NCBI GenBank assembly: GCA_964460905.1
Contig: CAYWRM010000002.1
Coordinates: 183,381 to 247,380, forward strand
Direction: 5' to 3'
DNA from: GCA-002708315 sp964460905
GTDB lineage: Bacteria > Bacteroidota > Bacteroidia > Bacteroidales > F082
Length of the DNA: 64,000 nt
Below the pieces are notes generated by a model. The model saw nothing but the letters and a program-made list of their open reading frames with translations. It did no database searches and had not been told where the DNA came from. Below are positions 9,517 to 19,145 of this stretch, in pieces. Each line of letters starts with the position of its first letter. Positions within the stretch are counted from its first letter, which is position 1. A program made the position numbers and the translations under genes.

Positions 9517-10872
9517 TTAATAATTATCTTTCATCCAATCATATGGTTCGCGTTTAATCCATTGTGCTCGTGTAAAGTCGGGAAAATCCTGAACTTCGCC
9601 ATTGTTTGCAATCGACACTTCTGATAAAGGAGTAATAGCACTCCATGCAGCAGCATCATAGGCATCAAGAGGAGGAGCAACATTGTTTTTAACACTTTCA
9701 ATAAATGCATTTAGTACAAAAAAGTCCATACCTCCATGTCCTGCACCTGTTGCTTTATCTTCATATTTTTTCCATAGCGGATGATCATATTTCTCAAGCC
9801 ATTCAGTGGCATCATCCCAATGGTGTGTATCTGATTCTCCTTCAATATAAATTCTGTTACCATCCACTTCCCAAAGGCCGTTTGTTCCCTGAACCCTGAA
9901 CCCTAGTGAATAAGGTCGTGGTAAACTAGTGTCATGTGTTACAATTATTGTTTCTCCATTGGCTGTATTAATTGTAGTTGTTACAATATCTCCTAACTTC
10001 CAACGTAATTTTGCATTTGGATTATCAGGACCACCTTCTTTAACAATATAATCGTGTAGCCCACGAGATTTCGTAGAATGAGAAGTTAACGAAACAAATC
10101 TGTTACCCCTGTTAATATCTGCATAAGCTGCAATAGGGCCTACACCATGTGTTGGGTATAGGTCGGCATTTCGTTTAAGACTATGTAATGTGCGCCATTG
10201 TGCTTCACTGGTTGCTTTTTCACCAAATAGTACACCGCCACCATATGGTTGCATACCATTATTAAATTTTACAAACCTCAAATCATGCTGATAACCACAT
10301 CGATAATGAATAAGTTCACCAAAAACATTTTGTCGTACCATATTTAATACTGCCATCACATCACGACGATAATTAACATTTTCAAGCATCATCATATGAA
10401 TTCCGGTTTCTTCGTGTGTATTAACAAGATCCCAACATTCTTCAAGTGATGTTGCTGCACTCACTTCAGTGCCGGCATATTTCCCGGCTTTCATGGCATC
10501 AACAGTCATAGGGGTATGCCACAGCCATGGTGTTGAAATAATTACTGCGTCAATATTTTTCTCTTCTAACAGGTTACGATAATCGTAATCACCTTTATCA
10601 AAAACTTTAGCCTTTGGATAATTGGCTTCTTGCAAATAATCTTGAGCAATTTTTATTCGATCAGCATCGATATCACAAATTGCAATAACTTCAACATCAT
10701 TTCTGTTAATAGCATTATATAAATGGTTTATGCCTCGTAAACCAAGTCCTATAAAGCCAAGCCTGACTTTTGTTTCTGAAGGGTTACCACCGAAAGCAAT
10801 GTTTGGAGCCAGTGCTATTCCAGCTCCTGCAATGCTTGCTGTTTTTATAAAATCTCTCCTGTTATTTTTCAT
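9517..10872 (-). CDS. Gfo/Idh/MocA-family protein, GH109-like (alpha-N-acetylgalactosaminidase type)
   Basis: The N terminus KNNRRDFIKTASIAGAG is a twin-arginine signal, so a folded, NAD-loaded enzyme is exported. The Rossmann motif is LGFIGLGLRG. EVSAATSLEECWDLV and the block MMLENVNYRRDVMAVLNMVR followed by FGELIHYRCGYQHDLR match what I recall of GH109 glycosidases, which use bound NAD+ in a redox-assisted cleavage of N-acetylgalactosaminides. Length is about 451 residues. A GTG three codons upstream (10881) is possible, but the ATG at 10872 directly precedes the Tat motif. Substrate is inferred from family only; a plain sugar dehydrogenase role is the alternative. Confidence 0.8.
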   Translation of the reverse strand: MKNNRRDFIKTASIAGAGIALAPNIAFGGNPSETKVRLGFIGLGLRGINHLYNAINRNDVEVIAICDIDADRIKIAQDYLQEANYPKAKVFDKGDYDYRNLLEEKNIDAVIISTPWLWHTPMTVDAMKAGKYAGTEVSAATSLEECWDLVNTHEETGIHMMMLENVNYRRDVMAVLNMVRQNVFGELIHYRCGYQHDLRFVKFNNGMQPYGGGVLFGEKATSEAQWRTLHSLKRNADLYPTHGVGPIAAYADINRGNRFVSLTSHSTKSRGLHDYIVKEGGPDNPNAKLRWKLGDIVTTTINTANGETIIVTHDTSLPRPYSLGFRVQGTNGLWEVDGNRIYIEGESDTHHWDDATEWLEKYDHPLWKKYEDKATGAGHGGMDFFVLNAFIESVKNNVAPPLDAYDAAAWSAITPLSEVSIANNGEVQDFPDFTRAQWIKREPYDWMKDNY

Positions 10873-10902
10873 GCTTAACACTTTATATTAAAATTTAGAT
10901 CA

Positions 10903-10920
10903 CAAAATTAAGTAGATTTG
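10903..10920. promoter_or_regulatory. Two divergent -7 boxes between the GH109-like gene and manA
   Basis: On the plus strand TAGATTTG (10913-10920) lies 18 bases before the manA ATG. On the minus strand TAATTTTG (complement of 10903-10910) lies 30 bases before the ATG at 10872. Both fit TAnnTTTG, and they are only 2 bases apart, so the two promoters would compete or share control. Confidence 0.5.
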
Positions 10921-10938
10921 CATTAAAACCTAATTGTC

Positions 10939-11922
10939 ATGAATTCATTATATCCGTTAAAATTTAAGCCATTATTTAAAGAGAAAATTTGGGGAGGACA
11001 AAAAATTAGCGCCGAATTAGGTATGGATTATGGTAATCTTCAAAATTGTGGTGAAGTTTGGGTTATTTCTGGAGTTGAAGGTAATGAATCCGTGGTGGAA
11101 AATGGTTTTTTAAAAGATAACGAGCTTAATGAGCTAGTGGAGGTCTACATGGGCGACCTTGTTGGTGAAAAGGTATTTGATAAATTTGGGAATGAATTCC
11201 CCTTACTTATAAAATTTATTGATGCCAATGATTGGCTTTCTATTCAGGTTCATCCTGATGATAATCTGGCTGCCAAAAGAAATATTGGGAAAGGAAAAAC
11301 AGAAATGTGGTTTACCCTTGGAGCAGATAAAAATACACAATTGATAAGTGGTTTTAATCGTGAGATGGATAAAGACAAATATCTACAACATCTAAATGAT
11401 GGAAAGTTAAAAGAAATCATGAATTATGAAGATGTAAAAAAAGGTGATGTATTTTTTATTCCTGCCGGAAGGGTACATGCAATAGGTCCGGGAATGTTGT
11501 TGGCTGAAATTCAACAAACAGCGGATACTACTTATCGTATTTTTGATTGGGAAAGGGCTGACGATGAAGGCAATACAAGAGAGCTTCACACAGATGAAGC
11601 CCTTGATGCCATTGATTTTGACTTACATGACTCATATCGTACTACATATAATTCTGAAATAAATCAAACAAATGAAATAATAAAATGTGATAAGTTCACT
11701 ACAAATATTGTGGATTTTAATAAGACCACCTATAAAGATTTGGAAGTATTGGACTCATTTGTTATATACATGGGTGTAGAAGGTAGTACAATTTTAATTT
11801 GGGATGATGGTGAAATTAAAATAAATGTTGGTGAAGCAGTAATTGTACCTGCACTTATTAGCCAGATTGAGCTTGTTCCAAAAACAACGTCTAAATTATT
11901 AGAGGTTTACCTTGAAATTTAA
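10939..11922 (+). CDS. manA: Mannose-6-phosphate isomerase, class I
   Basis: Interconverts mannose 6-phosphate and fructose 6-phosphate. The 327-residue cupin protein starts YPLKFKPLFKEKIWGG, typical of the short Bacillus/Bacteroides ManA type. Zinc ligands are in QVHPDD, KTEMWF and the later GRVHAIGPG. The C-terminal domain is short. It faces a divergent GH109-like gene with an intergenic region of under 70 bases and appears monocistronic. Confidence 0.93.
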   Translation: MNSLYPLKFKPLFKEKIWGGQKISAELGMDYGNLQNCGEVWVISGVEGNESVVENGFLKDNELNELVEVYMGDLVGEKVFDKFGNEFPLLIKFIDANDWLSIQVHPDDNLAAKRNIGKGKTEMWFTLGADKNTQLISGFNREMDKDKYLQHLNDGKLKEIMNYEDVKKGDVFFIPAGRVHAIGPGMLLAEIQQTADTTYRIFDWERADDEGNTRELHTDEALDAIDFDLHDSYRTTYNSEINQTNEIIKCDKFTTNIVDFNKTTYKDLEVLDSFVIYMGVEGSTILIWDDGEIKINVGEAVIVPALISQIELVPKTTSKLLEVYLEI

Positions 11923-12048
11923 GTGTCTCAAACTTTCTATAGTTGTGACGGCATGGAAAAGTCGATTAATTCCATATTTAGAAAATCTAATTTAGTATGG
12001 ATAAAAAAATTTGCATTCCATTAAATTAAAATTGATTACTTTTTATTG

Positions 12049-13107
12049 TTAGAGACCGGCAAACTTAAATGGAGTTTCCTCTTTAAATAGATTAACCACA
12101 TCACCTGAATAGACCTGAGTATTATTGATTACTAACATTTTTGATGTACTGATCTTTCCGAAGTCAATATTTTTCATATCAACCCAAAAAATATTAGGTG
12201 TTAAAACTGTTTCGAAATAGTAAACCAGGTTTTTTTGGTCTGAAACAGATCTCCATCTTGTGGAAGAGATATTAGGTTCTTGTTCTGAAGATATCCCAAA
12301 TGGAACCGAACAATTTCGTATTACACTAAAAACACTTGCAATGGCTACTCTTGTATTATCAGTTTGTGGAATGGCTTTGATATAATAAGATGCCCTCACA
12401 AATCGGTCAGCAGCACGATTAGTCCCTGGTAGCATTATTGTTCCCGGTATACCATCCCAATAAGTATTAATTGCCAGTTGTTTTTCGAAAATTGGAGAGT
12501 TTGTCATTACCTGATATGACCTGTTATGATGTATAACTAAACTACCTTCAATATATTCAAAAATAGCATTGTCGCCTGACGCATCAGAAATGGATAAATG
12601 AAGTGTTGTGAATTTGTCAGTACCTGGTATATATTTGGATACAATTACAAATTCTTCCTTTTTTAGTTCGTTTACAGCTTCTTCAACTGATGCGAAATTA
12701 TCGAGTACATATTGGGCCCATGCCGCGATTGTAAGACCAGGTTTTGTTCCGAGGGAATCAAACTCAGGATATTTTGATTCAGCAAGCCAGAGTACATTTG
12801 CAACTAGCCCCTTTTCGTTCATACCATCTGTTGTGGCAAAATCCCAGGCACTAGCTATAACACTTCCATATTTTGATGTCCAATTTATAGAGTTGATTCC
12901 AGCTTCACCATTTCTTTGCATACCCCTTGGGAAAATCCATAGGTTAGCCGGAATTTTATCTTTCCAGTCCATTGAACGGGCTGTTATAATTGTGCCGTTT
13001 GGTCCTTGGTACATTATTCTGGTACAGGCTACTGCGTCATTAATAAAGAGTATATTTACTAAAATAGATGTAATTAGAATCGACGGGAAAAATAAGAGTT
13101 TTTTCAT
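12049..13107 (-). CDS. Secreted choloylglycine hydrolase/penicillin V acylase-family amidase
   Basis: Ntn-hydrolase that cleaves linear amides (bile-salt conjugates, penicillin V or N-acyl signals, depending on member). A signal peptide covers residues 1-27, and the catalytic Cys28 (DAVAC-TRIMY) becomes the N-terminal nucleophile after cleavage, as in Gram-negative members such as the Bacteroides bile salt hydrolase. ARSMDW (the family R and D), TDGMNEKGL and the late NR-containing stretch GTNRAADRF are conserved-family features. Length is 352 residues. No linked gene on the same strand. Substrate is unknown; bile acids are not assumed. Confidence 0.88.
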   Translation of the reverse strand: MKKLLFFPSILITSILVNILFINDAVACTRIMYQGPNGTIITARSMDWKDKIPANLWIFPRGMQRNGEAGINSINWTSKYGSVIASAWDFATTDGMNEKGLVANVLWLAESKYPEFDSLGTKPGLTIAAWAQYVLDNFASVEEAVNELKKEEFVIVSKYIPGTDKFTTLHLSISDASGDNAIFEYIEGSLVIHHNRSYQVMTNSPIFEKQLAINTYWDGIPGTIMLPGTNRAADRFVRASYYIKAIPQTDNTRVAIASVFSVIRNCSVPFGISSEQEPNISSTRWRSVSDQKNLVYYFETVLTPNIFWVDMKNIDFGKISTSKMLVINNTQVYSGDVVNLFKEETPFKFAGL

Positions 13108-13419
13108 AATAGATTGAATAATTGATAAGAAGTGAAAACAAACTTTGAAAAATATTATTCAAAAATAAATATAATGTTATTATAAACAAGGGTTAAAGCA
13201 TATACAAGGTTGGCCAAGAATTTTTTCCAGCAAATTTAAATCAATATCTTATATAAATCTGACTTAGGATAATCTGTTAGAGTAAGATACTCACAGGTCA
13301 TATTGTTATCTAAGCATAAAAACAATACTTTTTAAATTATATTTGCACTCCTTCTAATGCAACTGATTAAAAATTGAAGTTGTCAGATTGTGTAACGAAA
13401 TTGTAAACATTAAAACTTT
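13108..13419. other. 312-bp intergenic region with one promoter-like box
   Basis: AT-rich spacer between divergent genes. The only signal I see is TATATTTG at 13338-13345 (plus), a TAnnTTTG -7 box 74 bases before the thioredoxin-like gene, implying a long leader. No open frame, RNA gene or clear repeat was found. Confidence 0.45.
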
Positions 13420-14102
13420 ATGAAAAAATCATTAATTATTGTAATAGCTCTGTTAATAAGTGGTTTTGTAACTGCTCAGGAGGCAAAGCAAGGAGCCAAA
13501 TTGCCATCAGTAAATGTTAAAACTCTTGAAGGTGAAACATTTAACATACAAAATATNNNNNNNNNNNNNNNNNNNNNNNNNNNNNNNNNNNNNNNNNNNN
13601 NNNNNNNNNNNNNNNNNNNNNNNNNNNNNNNNNNNNNNNNNNNNNNNNNNNNNNNNTGCCATCAGTAAATGTTAAAACTCTTGAAGGTGAAACATTTAAC
13701 ATACAAAATATAAACAACGATGGAAAACCAATAATTATTAGTTTTTGGGCTCTTTGGTGCAAGCCTTGTAAAAAAGAACTCGATGCTTACAACGAAAATT
13801 ACGAAGACTGGAAAGATGAAACCGGAGTAAAGATTATTGCTGTTTCAATTGATGACTCTCGTTCCACAGCAAAAGTATTACCATTTGTAAATGGAAAAGC
13901 GTGGGAATTTGAAGTATTGCTTGATCCCAATGGTGACTTAAAAAGAGCAATGAGTGTTAATATGATACCCCATACTTTTATTCTGGATGGAGAAGGAAAT
14001 ATAGTTTACCAACATACATCATATTATGAAGGGCTTGAAGATGAGATATTCGAGCTTGTAGAAAAGGTTGCTGCCGGAGAAGATATATCAGGTAAAAAAT
14101 AA
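13420..14102 (+). CDS. TlpA-like thioredoxin-fold protein, interrupted by an assembly gap
   Basis: Periplasmic thiol-disulfide oxidoreductase of the TlpA/redoxin type. The gene appears split by 100 Ns, but the sequence before the gap is repeated after it. Removing 155 bases (13557-13711) restores one frame from the ATG at 13420 to the stop at 14102, giving 175 residues. In that joined protein there is a signal peptide (about 1-20), WCKPC with the redox pair C62/C65, VSIDDS, and a cis-proline at IPHTFIL. It is followed 17 bases later by DUF6029 and then by an Omp28-like lipoprotein, probably one operon. The break is an artefact, not a pseudogene. Confidence 0.9.
13502..13711. other. Scaffold gap (100 N) flanked by a 55-bp direct duplicate
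   Basis: Bases 13502-13556 and 13657-13711 are identical (both begin TGCCATCAGTAAATG), with exactly 100 N at 13557-13656. This is the pattern of two contig ends that really overlap but were joined by a fixed-size gap. It is not a biological repeat. Confidence 0.95.
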
Positions 14103-14119
14103 CAATTGAAAAGTTAAGA

Positions 14120-15790
14120 ATGAAAAAAGTAATTACAATTTTGATCTTTACAGTCGCGCTTACATCAATTGTAACTGCACAAGGCTTTCTGAGTAAATCA
14201 CAGGTACATGGAAGCTTTGAGATTGATGGAATGTATTATCAGGCTGATGATGCTTTGGGGATAACCGAATCAGATATAGATGGAAATATTTTTGGTTTTA
14301 ATGCCTTTGCAGATATTATTTATTCAATTGGTGATTTTAGCGCAGGGTTCAGATACGAAGCATATTTACCACCTATTGCAGGATTCGACCGTAGCCTGGA
14401 TGGGCAGGGGTTTCCTTATTTATGGGCATCGTATACAACTGATAAATTCAGTTTTACTGTTGGTAATTTTTACGAACAGTTTGGTAACGGACTTACTCTC
14501 AGAACATATCAGGAGTGGACACTTGGTTACGATAATTCAATAAACGGAGCCAGAGTAGTTTACGAACCTGTAAAAGGATTGATACTTAAAGGAGTATATG
14601 GTACACAACGATATTTTTGGGCAAAGTATGAAAAAAACGGTAGAGGAATTGTTAAAGGTTTTGATGCAGAATTTAATCTTAATGATGTTTTTGCTTCGAT
14701 GGCTGAATCTAAAATTAAATTAACGATCGGTGGAAGTGCTGTAAGTAAGTATCAGGCTGATGAGAATCCATTTTATAAAATGCCTAAAAATGTAGCCTCC
14801 TTTGCCGGAAGGTTTAATCTTGGTATTGGAAAATTTAATTTCTCATCTGAATATGCTTATAAAATAAATGACCCTTCTGCTGTGAATAATTATATTTATA
14901 AAAACGGTGATGCATTGGTTGTTACAGGGTCATATTCCACAAAAGGCCTCGGTATTTTTGCAATGTTCAAGCGTATTGATAATATGAGTTATAAATCAGA
15001 TGCAGCAGTTACATCAAATGCTCTTGATATTAATTTCTTACCTGCAATGATTGAACCTCATACTTATATGCTAGCTGCCATGTATCCATATGCAACTCAA
15101 CCTAATGGTGAAATAGGATTCCAACTCGAGGTTGTTTATAAAGTGCCTAAAAAGAGTAAAATAGGAGGCAAATACGGTATGGGTATTACTGTAAACTATT
15201 CACAAATCAATGATATTGCCCGTGAAAAAGCAAACGACACTGCCTATATAGGGCAAAGTGGAACAATGGGTTGGAAATCAGATTTCTTCAAATTTGGTGA
15301 TCAGGTTTTTAATAGAGATCTAACCATAGAAATTGATAAAAAGTTTAGCAAAAAGTTTAAAAGTATTTTCAAATATATATATCAGGATTATGATATAGCT
15401 ACAATACTTGGACATACAGGAGATCCAAATGTTAAAGCAAATATTGCTATTGTAGATCTGACATGGAAAATTACATCTAAAAAATCAATTAGGTGGGAAT
15501 TGCAGGGTTTATGGACAACAGAAGATAAAGGTGATTGGGCTGCTGCTTTAGCTGAGTACACTATTTCTCCTCATTGGTTTTTTACGGTGGCCGATCAATT
15601 TAACTATGGTAATAAGCATTCCAACGAAAGAATACATTATTATACAGGATCATTTGGATACACGCTTAAAACTACGCGTTTTGCACTAACCTATGGTCGT
15701 CAGCGTGAAGGTGTTGTTTGTGTTGGAGGTGTTTGCCGACAAGTACCTGCATCAAGCGGCTTTTATGTAACTATATCAAGTAGTTTTTAA
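14120..15790 (+). CDS. DUF6029 family outer-membrane beta-barrel protein
   Basis: 556 residues with a signal peptide (about 1-20, ending VTAQ). The body is made of alternating amphipathic strands rich in Tyr, Phe and Gly, and the C terminus GFYVTISSSF ends in phenylalanine, as expected for a Bam-inserted barrel. The segment SFEIDGMYYQADDALG and the late GGVCRQVPASSGF match what I recall of the DUF6029 family, usually found next to Omp28-type genes. Function is not established. It lies between a TlpA-like and an Omp28-like thioredoxin-fold gene. Confidence 0.75.
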   Translation: MKKVITILIFTVALTSIVTAQGFLSKSQVHGSFEIDGMYYQADDALGITESDIDGNIFGFNAFADIIYSIGDFSAGFRYEAYLPPIAGFDRSLDGQGFPYLWASYTTDKFSFTVGNFYEQFGNGLTLRTYQEWTLGYDNSINGARVVYEPVKGLILKGVYGTQRYFWAKYEKNGRGIVKGFDAEFNLNDVFASMAESKIKLTIGGSAVSKYQADENPFYKMPKNVASFAGRFNLGIGKFNFSSEYAYKINDPSAVNNYIYKNGDALVVTGSYSTKGLGIFAMFKRIDNMSYKSDAAVTSNALDINFLPAMIEPHTYMLAAMYPYATQPNGEIGFQLEVVYKVPKKSKIGGKYGMGITVNYSQINDIAREKANDTAYIGQSGTMGWKSDFFKFGDQVFNRDLTIEIDKKFSKKFKSIFKYIYQDYDIATILGHTGDPNVKANIAIVDLTWKITSKKSIRWELQGLWTTEDKGDWAAALAEYTISPHWFFTVADQFNYGNKHSNERIHYYTGSFGYTLKTTRFALTYGRQREGVVCVGGVCRQVPASSGFYVTISSSF

Positions 15791-15801
15791 TTTTGAAGAA
15801 T

Positions 15802-16653
15802 ATGAAAATCAAATATATAACCATCGTATTAATACTAATAGCATTTGTATTAAATTCATGTGACAAGGTATCAGCTCCCTACATTGAAGCTCGTGATTAT
15901 TGTAGTGGGAATAAGAAAGTGCTGATTGAGGATTATACCGGACATGGGTGTGTAAATTGCCCTGGTGCTGCTGTGCTTGCACATGATCTTAAAGAAAATT
16001 TCTGTGATAGGATTGTAATTATTGGAGTTCATGCTGGTTTCTTTGCGCAACCTAACTTTGAGAATAAACCAATATTTGCTGCTGACTTCACAACTGATGC
16101 TGGTGATGCCTGGGATACCTTTTTTGGCAATAGCTCAATGGGCAATCCGAATGGATTAGTTGATAGAAAGGAAGGGCCTACAGGATTTGTATTATATCCA
16201 CAGAGTTGGGCTGAAGTTGCAGATGCTCAACTTAGTGAATCAGCAAAAGCATTACTTACAATAAGCAATGATTTTGATATTGAAAATAATACTCTTTCAA
16301 CAACAATAAAAACGGAGTTTCAGGAAGCTGTTACGGGAACTTACAAGCTTATTGTTTGTATAACTCAGGATAATATTATTGCTGCTCAAAAGAATAATGA
16401 CCCGGAGGTTGGGCCTACTCCAATTGACTCCACCTATGTCCATAATCACGTGCTTCGCGGTACTATTAACGGTACATGGGGTGAAAACCTCAGCGCCTCG
16501 GGGGAAGTGGATATGACAACAACTTATGAAAATACATATACGCAGGAATTTATTGTTGATTGGATTCCTACCGATTGCCATGTTGTTGCATTTGTTTATA
16601 ATGAAGAAACTAAAGAAGTGCTTCAAGTTGAGGAGTTAGGAGTGTTAGAATAG
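15802..16653 (+). CDS. Omp28-related lipoprotein with CxxC motif
   Basis: About 283 residues. From the ATG at 15802 the N terminus has a short hydrophobic signal and the lipobox LNSC, so it is a lipoprotein; a TTG at 15793 would only add MKN. VLIEDYTGHGCVNCPGA carries a CVNC pair in a thioredoxin-like N-terminal domain, followed by VIGVHAGFFA, as in Porphyromonas Omp28-type proteins. The C-terminal half looks like an Ig-like beta domain. It is 11 bases after DUF6029; the TlpA, DUF6029 and Omp28 set suggests a shared envelope redox or adhesion role (inference). Confidence 0.85.
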   Translation: MKIKYITIVLILIAFVLNSCDKVSAPYIEARDYCSGNKKVLIEDYTGHGCVNCPGAAVLAHDLKENFCDRIVIIGVHAGFFAQPNFENKPIFAADFTTDAGDAWDTFFGNSSMGNPNGLVDRKEGPTGFVLYPQSWAEVADAQLSESAKALLTISNDFDIENNTLSTTIKTEFQEAVTGTYKLIVCITQDNIIAAQKNNDPEVGPTPIDSTYVHNHVLRGTINGTWGENLSASGEVDMTTTYENTYTQEFIVDWIPTDCHVVAFVYNEETKEVLQVEELGVLE

Positions 16654-16771
16654 ATTATCGTGGTTGTAATTGTTATCGAATCAATAACCCGACAACTTAC
16701 CAACTGATTTCAATTTTTTTCTGTATCTTAGTACGATAATTTAACTCAACACATCGTACATCATTATTCAA

Positions 16772-17458
16772 ATGTGGATAACTGACTTCCTCAATTTATT
16801 CTTTCCAAACCTTTGTCAGGTATGTGGTAAGCCTCTTGTGAGTCAGGAGAAAATTCTCTGCCTTTCGTGTTTATTCAAACTTCCAAAAACAAATTTTGAA
16901 AAACATGAAGATAATCCAATATCCCAAATTTTTTGGGGAAGGGCTATTATTCATGCTGCAACATCATTTCTGTTTTTTAATAAGGGGGGAAGTGTTCAAA
17001 AATTAATCCATCAGTTTAAATACAAAGGCAATACCGAAACCGGAAAATATTTGGGATATTTATTAGGTAGCGATTTAAAGAAATCTAAGTTTTTTAATAC
17101 TATCGAACTAATAGTCCCAGTCCCTTTACATAGTAAAAAGCTTCATAAACGTGGTTTTAATCAGAGTGATATTATAGCCGAAGGAATAGGTAATGCAATG
17201 AATGTACAAGTAGTTAATGATGTATTGCTAAGAAATGAGCATACTGAAACGCAAACTAGAAAAGCCAGATATTCGCGTTGGGAGAATGTAAAGGGTAAAT
17301 TTGGAATTATTGATTCAGAAAAATTAACAGATAAGCATATATTACTGGTTGATGATGTGTTAACAACCGGGGCTACTCTTGAATCATGTGCTCAAGCATT
17401 ACTCGAAATTCCACAGACAAAAGTTAGTATCGCTACTCTTGCATATGCTCAGGTTTAG
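16772..17458 (+). CDS. comF: ComF family phosphoribosyltransferase-like protein
   Basis: 228 residues. Two cysteine pairs (C15/C18 and C30/C33) form the N-terminal zinc ribbon of ComF. The PRTase domain has VPVPLHSKKLHKRGFNQS, the ComF signature, and the PRPP loop LLVDDVLTTGAT near residues 190-201. ComF helps single-stranded DNA handling in natural transformation in other bacteria; in Bacteroidota the role is less certain. Its 3' end overlaps the convergent downstream gene by 26 bases. Confidence 0.92.
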   Translation: MWITDFLNLFFPNLCQVCGKPLVSQEKILCLSCLFKLPKTNFEKHEDNPISQIFWGRAIIHAATSFLFFNKGGSVQKLIHQFKYKGNTETGKYLGYLLGSDLKKSKFFNTIELIVPVPLHSKKLHKRGFNQSDIIAEGIGNAMNVQVVNDVLLRNEHTETQTRKARYSRWENVKGKFGIIDSEKLTDKHILLVDDVLTTGATLESCAQALLEIPQTKVSIATLAYAQV

Positions 17459-18086
17459 CAGGTATTGTGTCTAAATATCTGCCCATTTGATACATAAGTT
17501 GATTATACTCTTTTCGGTTCTTTATTAATCTCCTTTGTAAAATAGCACTATGATTAAATGCATCATACAGAGCTTGTATTGGTCCCTTAAACGACATGGG
17601 ATGAGGTTCCATATATAGTAATTCGGTACCTGTCCAATCAGGATAAAACTGGCTAAGGTCGATGGGTTGCATATTAATTACAATTTGTTTCATTGTAGTA
17701 TAATCCCAATATGCCCTTATAACTACCTCGTTAATTGTTATTGTGTCCTTTGGTAATTGAATTCTTAAAATACTATCTTTTATTAATATTGAAGTGTCTA
17801 TTTGTAAAATTAAGGGGCTAAACCCGATTGATGTTATTAGAATAGAGTCGGAATCCTTCATATAAAGTTTAAACCTGCCTTGTTTATTACTGATTGTACC
17901 CCACCTGTTAAATTTGCTAATAACATGAGCATTCTCAATAGGAAGTAAGCTGTCGTTGGTTAAAATTACTGCATCAAGTACATACAAACTATCTGTTATC
18001 TGTTGTGCATATACCGATTTCACTTCGTATATGAAAAACATTAAAATCAGTAAAAAACTGTAATTCAGATATTTGTATTTTGGCAT
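17433..18086 (-). CDS. Carboxypeptidase-regulatory-like (CarboxypepD_reg) secreted protein
   Basis: About 217 residues from the ATG at 18086 (a TTG at 18092 would add two). Signal peptide ends around YAQQ. The region with LPIENAHVISKFNRWGTISNKQGRFKL to SIGFSPLIL is the beta-sandwich repeat seen at the N terminus of SusC/TonB-dependent proteins, here without a barrel. The C-terminal part (PHPMSFKGPIQALYDAFN and following) resembles small Bacteroidota proteins of unknown role. Convergent with comF; the two 3' ends overlap. Confidence 0.75.
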   Translation of the reverse strand: MPKYKYLNYSFLLILMFFIYEVKSVYAQQITDSLYVLDAVILTNDSLLPIENAHVISKFNRWGTISNKQGRFKLYMKDSDSILITSIGFSPLILQIDTSILIKDSILRIQLPKDTITINEVVIRAYWDYTTMKQIVINMQPIDLSQFYPDWTGTELLYMEPHPMSFKGPIQALYDAFNHSAILQRRLIKNRKEYNQLMYQMGRYLDTIPAKPEHMQE

Positions 18087-18186
18087 TATCAATTAAAGTG
18101 CTTTTGATTTCAGCAAACGAATATAAAGTTTAAATTAGCATCAAAAAATATAATGTTATTTTCATGCCTTATAAAAAGTTAAAAAA

Positions 18187-19071
18187 ATGAAAAACCTTAT
18201 TATAACTACTATTTTGGTGGCATTAAGTTTAGTTAATTTTTCTCAAACTCTTCCAAATGCTGAGTTTCAATCATGGATTGATAATGGTTTTTATGAAGAA
18301 CCAGAATTCTGGAATACCCCAAACCCGGCATTACTGCTTTTAGGAAGTTATACCGTACTCAAATCAGATATTGCATTCTCGGGTGATTATTCAGCTATGC
18401 TTGAAACAAAAAGTTTCTTTGGTAGTATTGTTATACCCGGAGTTATAACATTAGCACAAATAAACATTGATCCAAGTTCTCAGCAATACACAATTGATGG
18501 AGGTCTTGCTTTGCATGAGAATGTATCAAAATTAACAGGGATGTATCAATATAGTGGAGCTAATGGCGATTCGGCATCTGTTCTCATATATAATTTTAAA
18601 CGCAATGATGATGGCATTATGGACACCATTGGATATGGGTTCGGTTACCTAAAGGATGCAGTTTCCTGGACTTCTTTTACTGTTAATATGGTTAACCTAA
18701 ATAATCATGTTCCTGATACCTTTAATGTTATAATTGTGTCATCAGGGGTGGAGTTTCAGGCAGGATCGGTATTGCTTGTTGATAGTTTGGCAATAGAAAC
18801 TAATACTGGCATCATAAATCTTGGTGATGAGCTAGTTAGCGTTAAAATATACCCAAATCCATCGAGTGAATTTGTCACTTTTGAAACTTATAACTTTGAG
18901 AAGGACAGATTAATTAGTGTTTATAATGCGGTTGGTAGTTTAGTAGGCATTAAGTATTTTAGTGAAAAATCTACAAAAATGTCAGTAGTTGATTTCCCTT
19001 CCGGGATTTATACATTCAGAATAACTAAAGATAGTAGATTATTAAGCAGAGGGTCTTTCCTTAAAGAATAG
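18187..19071 (+). CDS. Secreted protein with T9SS sorting domain, PCMD-like body
   Basis: 294 residues with a signal peptide (about 1-19). The body starts LPNAEFQSWIDNG and has a jelly-roll-like pattern, similar to the carbohydrate-metabolism-associated (PCMD) domain in other Bacteroidota secreted proteins; this similarity is from memory. The C-terminal about 75 residues (VKIYPNPSSEFVTFE onward, with FPSGIYTFRIT) are a type A T9SS sorting domain. Ligand is unknown. The next gene, 74 bases downstream, is an outer-membrane barrel. Confidence 0.8.
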   Translation: MKNLIITTILVALSLVNFSQTLPNAEFQSWIDNGFYEEPEFWNTPNPALLLLGSYTVLKSDIAFSGDYSAMLETKSFFGSIVIPGVITLAQINIDPSSQQYTIDGGLALHENVSKLTGMYQYSGANGDSASVLIYNFKRNDDGIMDTIGYGFGYLKDAVSWTSFTVNMVNLNNHVPDTFNVIIVSSGVEFQAGSVLLVDSLAIETNTGIINLGDELVSVKIYPNPSSEFVTFETYNFEKDRLISVYNAVGSLVGIKYFSEKSTKMSVVDFPSGIYTFRITKDSRLLSRGSFLKE

Positions 19072-19145
19072 TATTAAACTATATATGTTTTACCTGAAAC
19101 TATTTTAAAGCTTAGCTAATAAATTTAAACCATAAAAATCTTAAT

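Noticed and set aside
12608..13117. Long plus-strand open frame over the choloylglycine-hydrolase gene
   Set aside because: It is the antisense shadow of a clear gene with catalytic motifs on the minus strand.
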